DNA from: CAZSDP01 sp964605665
Lineage (GTDB): Bacteria > Planctomycetota > UBA8108 > UBA1146
DNA: 64,000 nt
Assembly: GCA_964605665.1 (NCBI GenBank)
Contig: CAZSDP010000011.1
Coordinates: forward strand, 62,001-126,000
Direction of reading: 5' to 3'
Position numbers and translations under genes: made by a program. The notes under the pieces were generated by a model that was given only the letters and a program-made list of their open reading frames with translations, was not told the origin of the DNA and made no database searches. Below are positions 58,333 to 64,000 of this stretch, piece by piece (position 1 is the first letter of the stretch; each line of letters starts with the position of its first letter).

Positions 58333-59919
58333 TCAGGTTTGTTGAAGTATCCACTCACTCGCTTGCTCGTATTCAGGATCGATCCCCTCAAGGAGCTTCT
58401 CCCGACTGGACACCACCTCAACATCAGGCGCAACACCCACACCTTCCAGAACTTCTCCGCCAACCGAGATGTAATTTGCAATGGCGTACTGGAATCCATC
58501 GCCATTTGGCAGGCGCTCAAAGGTCGAAGGGAGAGCTGCACCGGCGGTACGAGTTCCAAAGAGCCGGGCGCGGCCTAGATCGCGCAAGCCACCCGCCATG
58601 ATCTCAGATGTCGAAGCAGAGCCACCGTCGATCAGAATCGCCAACGGACCCTTGAAGGAAGAAGGTTGCGGATAGATGCCAAACTTCAGCTCACCATCCC
58701 GCATGTACATCGTCCCAAGACTCTGTCCAGACTGATCGGTGAAGAGTCCGGCAAGTCCATTGGCCATGAAACCGATGCCTCCAGGATTGCCACGCAAGTC
58801 GAAGACAAATCCTGCTGCATCCAAGTTCTCTTCTACGAACTTCGAGAGGGCCGCTCGAACCTTGACCGGTTCAAAAAAGGAGCTGAGACGAACGTAGCCA
58901 ATTTCACCTCGTCGCTCGAGAGTCCAATCGAGCACCATTTGCGGCATGTGCCCAAAGCTGAACGGGGTACCCACTGGCTCTCCGAGAGTCAGAGTCAACT
59001 CTCTCGATTGGTCACTCTTATCCAAGAAAGTGAGGTCGACGTCATCTCCTGGGTCCCCACTCAAACGTGACATCACAACCAACCGAAGCATCAGTTCGAG
59101 TTCGCCACCCTCTCGATTCATTTCTCGAAAGCGCTCAATCGTTCGATTCAGCGACCTTCCGTCCACCTCGGTAAGAACCCAGCCCATTTGAACACCCGCA
59201 CGGGTCGCTGCAGAGTTGGGAACCACTCGACGAACAACCGCCTGGTCACCGATCAACACCAGATCGAACCCCGGCTCACCGAGTCCATCCGCGTTTCGCT
59301 CTTTTCGTTTCGACTCAGGTTCTGAATCGCCATTTTCGACACTCAGGTCGCTGGAATTGGCATCACCGGGAGCTTCTGACTCGGAAGACACCGCGTCGGA
59401 AACCTCGATCTCTGAGTCTTCAACCTCTTCACCGGACAGCTCTGAGTAGACCTCATTAGGAATGATGGCAAAGTGTGACTTTCCGAGTGCCATCACCAAC
59501 TCGCTCATCGCCTCACGTGCATCGGACGCGGTTTTGGCGTTTTCGACGCGAGGACGCAGCTCATTGCGCAGTCCTTCCCAGTCGAGGCCGCCCATGTCAG
59601 GATCCCAGTAATTCTCGTGAATCTTGCTCCAAACGACGTCGAAGGATTCGAGATGGAGCTCTCGCTCTCTCTCCGACATCGTGACGGGGGGTTCATTCTC
59701 CTCTGCTACTGCCTGAGGCGATGGAGACGGCACCGTGCCGCCTTCCGATTCAACCTTTAGGGGTCCTCCTCCAGAGCACCCAGCGACTCCGAAGAGCGCC
59801 AGCAACAACAACAGCAAGGGAACCGGTGACTCTGAAAGTGAGTCACTTCGATGGGAGTTTGCAGAAAGAGTCCCCCGCTTCTGGGCAATCGCGAAGGGAA
59901 CGTTTTGTTTCTCGGCCAA
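58333..59919 (-). CDS. S41 family peptidase lipoprotein with PDZ domain
   Basis: The 528-residue product starts at TTG 59919 with AAAGGA seven bases upstream. It has a lipoprotein signal (PLLLLLLALFGVAGC). A helical part (FDVVWSKIHENYWDP) follows, then a long Ser/Glu/Asp-rich linker, a PDZ domain (AVVRRVVPNSAATRAGVQMG) and the S41 core (IGYVRLSSFFEPVKV, FVFDLRGNPGG, IDGGSASTSEIMAGGLRDLG). The region where Prc/CtpA enzymes carry the catalytic Lys (FGKG) reads RTAGAALPS here, so the Ser-Lys dyad is not the classical one. It is probably an envelope protease. Confidence 0.87.
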   Translation of the reverse strand: MAEKQNVPFAIAQKRGTLSANSHRSDSLSESPVPLLLLLLALFGVAGCSGGGPLKVESEGGTVPSPSPQAVAEENEPPVTMSERERELHLESFDVVWSKIHENYWDPDMGGLDWEGLRNELRPRVENAKTASDAREAMSELVMALGKSHFAIIPNEVYSELSGEEVEDSEIEVSDAVSSESEAPGDANSSDLSVENGDSEPESKRKERNADGLGEPGFDLVLIGDQAVVRRVVPNSAATRAGVQMGWVLTEVDGRSLNRTIERFREMNREGGELELMLRLVVMSRLSGDPGDDVDLTFLDKSDQSRELTLTLGEPVGTPFSFGHMPQMVLDWTLERRGEIGYVRLSSFFEPVKVRAALSKFVEENLDAAGFVFDLRGNPGGIGFMANGLAGLFTDQSGQSLGTMYMRDGELKFGIYPQPSSFKGPLAILIDGGSASTSEIMAGGLRDLGRARLFGTRTAGAALPSTFERLPNGDGFQYAIANYISVGGEVLEGVGVAPDVEVVSSREKLLEGIDPEYEQASEWILQQT

Positions 59920-60243
59920 AGAAAAATCCTTTCCCACATTCCGTGGGCTTTCGATTATGCAGAAATCAGTCCATATCCTCGGCAGTGAGTCTCTTCCAGC
60001 TGGAAGCGGGGACTCCTCACAATCGTAGAACCGGCGGGACCTCTCCAAAATGCGATGGCTGACTCTAGATGGCCGCGCATCCTACGCGGACCGCTTCTAC
60101 TCGGCAACGAGCTGCTCCGATCCAAATCGAGCGAATCCCTGCAGAGGATTGAGACTGGGGTAGGGAGAAGCGAGTATGCTGTCGGGAATAAACCGGTTCC
60201 ATCACCTCAATCACTGCGAAATCGCCTGGAGAGAAGGCAGCGA
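59920..60243. other. divergent intergenic region between the S41 protease and cutC
   Basis: I see no gene in these 324 bases although both neighbouring frames are open through parts of it. It should hold the two divergent promoters. Confidence 0.4.
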
Positions 60244-61065
60244 GTGGTCAGCAGCCCGTCACAATCCAACGGAGTCACGGTCGAGGTGTGTGTCACCGAT
60301 CTCTCCGGGGCAATCACCGCTGAAGCAGCCGGAGCGCACCGCCTAGAACTTTGTAGTGGCCTACCCCTTGGTGGCCTCACTCCAGGAATCGGAACCCTCG
60401 AGTCGGTGCTCGCTCAATGCGAAATTCCGGTGATCGTGCTGATTCGCCCTCGTGAAGGCGGTTTCCGGTACCATGAAAACGAAGTTCGGGTGGTTGAAGC
60501 TGAACTGCGCGCCATCGCTCGACACCATCCTTCGGTCGCAGGATTTGCCTTGGGGGCACTGACCACCGACGGTGACCTGGACCAACCGGTTCTCAGACGC
60601 TGGTTAGAAACTGCGAAGAGTGCGGAAGATCATTTCGAGCTCTGCTTGCATCGAGCCTTCGACCACGTCCGCGACGCGAAGGAGAGCTTGCACCAGGCGA
60701 TCGACCTCGGATTCGATCGGATCCTCACCTCCGGACTTGCCCCCAACGCTCCGGATGGTATGAAGCAAATCGCTGCGCTCGTCGCCGAGGCTGCGGGGCA
60801 GATCGAAGTGATGCCAGGGGGCGGAATCGATGCCGAGCAAGGACTTCAGCTCGTGGCGCAAACTGGCGTTCGGAGCCTTCACCTTTCCGGAGCTCGATGG
60901 ACTTCTTCTGGCATGCAGTTCCAGAGGAGTGGCATCGCTCTCGGATCGGGATCGGCTCCCGACGAAACACGCCACCTTCAAACAGACGGAACTCGCATCG
61001 AAGCTCTGCTCGATGCCCTGAGTGCGAGTTCCCGGGGCACTCCCGGGGAAACTGAGGAGAAATGA
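60244..61065 (+). CDS. cutC: CutC family protein
   Basis: The 273-residue TIM-barrel protein shows VTVEVCVTDLSGAITAEAAG, HRLELCSGLPLGGLTPGIG, VIVLIRPREGGFRYHENEV, FELCLHRAFDHVRDA, FDRILTSGLAPNA and VMPGGGIDAEQGLQL. Known as copper homeostasis protein CutC in E. coli; its role in copper is disputed. I choose GTG 60244 with AGAAGG six bases upstream because upstream sequence is not family-like. Its stop overlaps the next start as ATGA. Confidence 0.93.
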   Translation: MVSSPSQSNGVTVEVCVTDLSGAITAEAAGAHRLELCSGLPLGGLTPGIGTLESVLAQCEIPVIVLIRPREGGFRYHENEVRVVEAELRAIARHHPSVAGFALGALTTDGDLDQPVLRRWLETAKSAEDHFELCLHRAFDHVRDAKESLHQAIDLGFDRILTSGLAPNAPDGMKQIAALVAEAAGQIEVMPGGGIDAEQGLQLVAQTGVRSLHLSGARWTSSGMQFQRSGIALGSGSAPDETRHLQTDGTRIEALLDALSASSRGTPGETEEK

Positions 61066-62267
61066 ACGAAGAGCCGATCGAAGAAGCGGTCAAACTCGAG
61101 CCTGACACCCTCGCGGTGACGATTGGGAACTACACCCATCACGCGTGGAAGCTGGTCTGGGAGAAGACCCACCTCACCTACACGATTTTCGATGCGGAAT
61201 ACGAACCTCGCGTGGAAGAGAAGATCGTGCCTGAGGAGGCGGCCTGGGATCGGTTCTGGATGATCCTCGACCAAGTGGACGCCTGGAATTGGGATCCGTA
61301 CTACTTCGCCAATGTTGACGAAGGGGAAGCCACCCTTTGGACGATCGAAGTCTTGCTCAAAGATGGAAGACATCTCGATACGGGTGGCTCGAGTAGCTTC
61401 CCCGGTATCGCTGAAGCGCACGCTCGAGAGGCTGCTTCTCGACGAGGGGGCCGTCGGCGAGGGGGGCGGGGAGGTCCTGGGCGAGGACCTGACCCGCAGA
61501 CGTCAGGTCCGGAAGACGCACCGAAAAACGCTCCAGGAAGTGACCTTCCGTTCGATGAGTTTCTCAACGCGGTTCGGGCGTTGATTGGCGGACGAGAGTT
61601 CTTCCCGATCGATCCGTCCGAGATACAGGGGAAAATCCCACAAGAGGAGATCGATCGACTCGTCCCCCCCCCACCGCGACCAAAGTCAGACTCGAGGAGA
61701 CGGTCGGGAGATCGCTCGAAGCCAGAGTCCGGGCCTCGTGGCGGCCCCACTCGAAGAGGGAGGGGGCGGCCAAGTGCGTCTTCCCGCACTCGAACTTCGA
61801 GCGAAGGATCACGAGAGCGCGAAGGTAGCCGCCGGTCGGCACCAGCCGATGGCTCACGAGCCCCCCGAGACGAATCGACCCGGAGAACTCGCGGTCGCCG
61901 CCGCCGGCAGCGTTCCAAACCTGGCGAAGGAAGAGCATCCGCTGCCCATGAACATGCCTCCGCAGAACAGCCTGAGGGCAGCCGATCTGGACCGAGATCG
62001 CCAGAGAGCGAAAAGCGAACTCCCGCTCGACCTGAAGAGGGTCAAAGACGCGGTCGAAGAGGGAGGCGAGGAAGACGCCGCCCGACCCCACAGTCAGAGG
62101 GAGCAAGTCCTCGGAGTAGTTCACCTGGAGGCGAAGGTCGCGCTCCTACTGATCGTCAGCGTTCTAGTAGTGGAGAAAGTGGCGACCAGCCGAGTCGCCG
62201 GCGCCGACGTGGTCGACGTGGCGGGCGTCGCCGAGGTGGTCAGTCACAGCCGAAGAGCGACTCCTAG
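61062..62267 (+). CDS. protein with long Arg/Gly/Ser-rich disordered tail
   Basis: The first 120 residues of this 401-residue product look folded (LAVTIGNYTHHAWKLVWEK, AWDRFWMILDQVDAWNWDP, LWTIEVLLKDGRHLDTGG). A short second folded piece (FDEFLNAVRALIGGREFFP) is followed by about 200 residues of low-complexity RRGR, RGG and SRR sequence. No signal peptide is seen. RGG-like tails often bind RNA or form condensates, but no such role is shown here. It overlaps cutC by four bases. I recognise no family for the N-terminal part. Confidence 0.78.
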   Translation: MNEEPIEEAVKLEPDTLAVTIGNYTHHAWKLVWEKTHLTYTIFDAEYEPRVEEKIVPEEAAWDRFWMILDQVDAWNWDPYYFANVDEGEATLWTIEVLLKDGRHLDTGGSSSFPGIAEAHAREAASRRGGRRRGGRGGPGRGPDPQTSGPEDAPKNAPGSDLPFDEFLNAVRALIGGREFFPIDPSEIQGKIPQEEIDRLVPPPPRPKSDSRRRSGDRSKPESGPRGGPTRRGRGRPSASSRTRTSSEGSREREGSRRSAPADGSRAPRDESTRRTRGRRRRQRSKPGEGRASAAHEHASAEQPEGSRSGPRSPESEKRTPARPEEGQRRGRRGRRGRRRPTPQSEGASPRSSSPGGEGRAPTDRQRSSSGESGDQPSRRRRRGRRGGRRRGGQSQPKSDS

Positions 62268-62293
62268 CGATTGACCCAATTTGAACATCAGAA

Positions 62294-62338
62294 AAATCGC
62301 GAGCTGACTTTCAGAAGTCAGCTCGCGATTTGTTTTGT
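62294..62338. terminator. bidirectional rho-independent terminator
   Basis: A 17-bp perfect stem (AAATCGCGAGCTGACTT at 62294-62310 with 62315-62331) with loop TCAG is followed by TGTTTTG on the plus strand and TTTTTC on the minus strand. It lies between converging genes. Confidence 0.88.
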
Positions 62339-62389
62339 CAGCGGTCCTTTTGATCCCCCCTCACCGAGGAGGGACCGAAGGCGTTGCAG

Positions 62390-62410
62390 TTCCTAGGAGA
62401 GTCCTAGGAA
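62390..62410. repeat. 21-base perfect hairpin over the end of the redoxin gene
   Basis: TTCCTAGGA at 62390-62398 and TCCTAGGAA at 62402-62410 form a 9-bp stem with a 3-base loop. It covers the final TAG stop of the readthrough reading. It starts about 27 bases past the in-frame UGA, so it may influence UGA decoding or be part of the 3' end structure. Confidence 0.5.
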
Positions 62411-62997
62411 GCATTGGCCTTCGGGTACTTGACCCGTCAGCCATACGGCTTCGTCTTCGGGGTGCTGATCTTCTTTCCTGCGAGCAGCTCATCGAGCGCT
62501 TGCCGGATGTAACTGACGGAGTCTGGCTTGCGCATACTCCGGTCGTTGTCGATGGCACCCTGATACACCAATTTACCTCTATGGACGATGAACATGTGAG
62601 GAGTATTGGTCGCTCCATAGGAACGTCCGACTGAACCGTCGGGGTCCATGAGCACTGGGTAGTTGATCTTGTGCTCTTTCATGAAGGCTGCCATCTGGGC
62701 GGTGTCGGTCTTGCGACTGGTGCAGATCCCGATGACGACCACGTCTTTATCTCGGTAGTCTTCGGAGATACTGTTCAGCGTTTTCTTTGCAGCATGTCGC
62801 ACGATGTAGGGGCAACCAGGTTCGGTCCACTCGATCACCAAGGTCTTATCCTTGAAATCATCAAGCTTATGAACCTTGCCGTTCGTATCCTTCAGCGAAA
62901 AAGCTGGAGCAGCCTTCTCATCGCCCTTCTCGTCATTCGCCGAAACTGCCATCGCAGGCAGGGCGATCACAAGGGCCAGTACAAGCCAGCGACGCAT
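62404..62997 (-). CDS. exported redoxin with C-terminal selenocysteine (in-frame UGA = Sec187)
   Basis: Starting at ATG 62997 (AGGAAG upstream) the protein has a signal peptide (WLVLALVIALPAMAVSAND) and an AhpC/TSA-type redoxin fold: APAFSLKDTNGKVHKLDDF, TLVIEWTEPGCPYIVRH with the active-site Cys, and NTPHMFIVHRGKLVYQGAI. The apparent stop at 62439-62437 is UGA. Reading through gives KTKPYG-Sec-RVKYPKANAS and a TAG at 62406-62404, 197 residues in all. From memory, Cys homologues end in a PYGCSVKY-like motif, so Sec replaces the C-terminal redox Cys. A 4-bp stem with a seven-base loop starting with G lies 18 bases past the UGA, a weak SECIS candidate. The DsbD-N-like gene is just upstream on the same strand. 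Confidence 0.75.
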
Positions 62998-63089
62998 GCT
63001 CACTTCCTTTCTTTGCGAGAGAACTCTTGCCACTCGAGGCAAACTGAATCGGTCACTTATTGTCTGTCGAACTGTGTTTGAAACTCCAA

Positions 63090-64000
63090 TTACGGTGAGG
63101 AATTCTCAGGAATTCGGCTCTTTGCCGAATCAGGGCGCTTTTCAGGGACACGATGGACCACTCGAAATGCGTGGACCGCAGGCGCCCCTTTGACCTCGAG
63201 AACTGGGAGCTGGGTCGGGACTCGCTTCTTCACCTTGCGATCAGCCGCAGGCCAAACGATGAGCGTTCCCAGGCTCTCCGGTCGAAACTCCTCCTCATAG
63301 ACCTCCAACACAAAGGTGAACACCGATCGGCGTCCTTCGGTCGTGATCTTTCCTTCGTCGAGAGCGCCACCGGGAAAATCGAAGGGGTAAGCCTCGATTG
63401 TTCCCGCTGGAGGGGGATCGATCGAATCAGGCCACTCCACCGCAATAGTCCAAGTGGCTCGTTTCTCCCCTTCGGAAAGGCGTTCTCGCACCGAAATCGG
63501 CAATTGACCTGATGAAGAGGGTACTCGAGCACGCCACTCATGGAAGAGGGGTGCCTCCTTCGAGGCTTGGATCGAATCGGAGGCGCGGGGCAATTTCAGC
63601 TGGGGGCTTCCTTCACCGATCAAGCAGATCTCTTTGCACACGAGCCAGTTGGCATCGACCGCGAGGGTCACGGAGGAGTCAACGGCATCCGCGGGAACGG
63701 TAATCTCGCTCTGAAGGAGTACCTCTTGATCATAACCATATGCAGTTAAAGGACCTGGGAGCACGTAGCGCCTGGGCACCGGCCACTCGATCGGTCCGGC
63801 AGTCCACCCTGGCGGGAGTTTCCACTTCAAGGTTGTTCCCACTCCACCTTCGCGGGCACTGTGCCAGTAGATATGCCAGTGCTCGACCATCGTGAACTTC
63901 ACGCCGAGTCGAAAGGTCGATCCAGGTAGAAATGAGGTGACATCGGCAATCAGTTCGATCTTTGCAGGTTCATCGGGAATCTCATCGTCAGCATGAGCGA
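63090..64000 (-). CDS. DsbD N-terminal-domain-like protein (5' end outside window)
   Basis: The frame is open to the window edge, where AHADDEIPDEPAKIEL suggests the end of a signal peptide, so the start lies beyond 64000. The product shows MVEHWHIYWHSAREGGVG, LKWKLPPGWTAGPIEWPVP, LTAYGYDQEVLLQSEI and WLVCKEICLIGEG, the pattern of the periplasmic alpha domain of thiol:disulfide interchange protein DsbD (DsbC-like fold) with its Cys pair. The C-terminal membrane and thioredoxin domains of DsbD are absent, because the gene ends in TAA at 63090. It may pass electrons to the redoxin selenoprotein encoded 92 bases downstream; that is inference. Confidence 0.85.
   Translation of the reverse strand, partial: AHADDEIPDEPAKIELIADVTSFLPGSTFRLGVKFTMVEHWHIYWHSAREGGVGTTLKWKLPPGWTAGPIEWPVPRRYVLPGPLTAYGYDQEVLLQSEITVPADAVDSSVTLAVDANWLVCKEICLIGEGSPQLKLPRASDSIQASKEAPLFHEWRARVPSSSGQLPISVRERLSEGEKRATWTIAVEWPDSIDPPPAGTIEAYPFDFPGGALDEGKITTEGRRSVFTFVLEVYEEEFRPESLGTLIVWPAADRKVKKRVPTQLPVLEVKGAPAVHAFRVVHRVPEKRPDSAKSRIPENSSP

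Noticed and set aside
61564..62274. Long open frames on both strands within the Arg/Gly-rich gene
   Set aside because: High G+C and low-complexity coding sequence keep other frames open. The frame with a folded head, coupled to cutC, is the one supported.
62404..62439. CGGGU/ACCCG hairpin directly after the UGA of the redoxin as SECIS
   Set aside because: Its loop is only about six bases past the UGA, nearer than known bacterial SECIS elements allow.
1..64000. tRNA, rRNA, transposase, integrase or phage genes
   Set aside because: I looked through all gaps for tRNA arms and through the proteins for DDE, integrase or structural phage motifs and found none; a tRNAscan or Infernal run was not possible here.

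Overview
The window looks like part of a chromosome of a Planctomycetota-type bacterium, probably marine. I infer this from the gene content: a secreted protein with a planctomycete-style dockerin-like tail, a giant HYR-repeat surface protein, a TPR/VCBS/ASPIC-UnbV protein, DUF1570-like and FGE-sulfatase-type secreted proteins, an EF-hand secreted protein, many GTG/TTG starts and an unusually high number of selenoproteins. Coding density is high and I see no IS element, phage, CRISPR array, tRNA or rRNA.

Layout. 1-8954: 3' part of a giant Cys-rich HYR-repeat protein. 9157-17355 (minus strand): a selenocysteine lipoprotein, a TPR/gluzincin protein, an FGE-sulfatase-domain protein, leuS with a small follower, and an EF-hand protein. 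17356-18359: a 1-kb gap without a convincing gene. 18360-26934: a lipid-modification region with a carotenoid-type FAD oxidoreductase, a small membrane protein, an overlapping minus-strand operon (CFA-family methyltransferase, FAD amine oxidase, DUF1365, CFA synthase) and a plus-strand operon of three membrane proteins (DUF2878, DUF1295, DUF1475-like). 27118-32459: an ABC importer (DUF3798 lipoprotein, two permeases, a double ATPase). 32801-37174: a TilS-like protein with a duplicated, degenerate first catalytic domain, a GNAT, folA and thyA. 37472-44859: a TPR/VCBS/ASPIC protein, ettA, a SelW-like selenoprotein and an M20 peptidase. 45563-54983: a dockerin-like secreted protein, a response regulator, a PLP decarboxylase, a methyltransferase, trkH and trkA. 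54995-64000: secreted or envelope proteins (SurA/PpiC-like, S41 protease), cutC, an Arg/Gly-rich protein, a redoxin selenoprotein and a DsbD-N-like protein cut by the window edge.

The main result is three genes that a standard ORF caller truncates or splits because of an in-frame UGA. They are a thioredoxin-like lipoprotein (C-x-U, UGA at 10185-10183), a SelW/Rdx-like protein (C-x-x-U, UGA at 43255-43253) and a redoxin with a C-terminal PYG-U-x-V-K-Y motif (UGA at 62439-62437). In each, the UGA sits where a redox cysteine is expected and the same frame stays open with plausible family sequence. The first two are followed at the expected distance by a compact hairpin whose three-base apical loop begins with G, as expected of a bacterial SECIS. 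The Sec-insertion genes selA, selB, selC and selD are not in this window, so the organism-level claim rests on these three genes.
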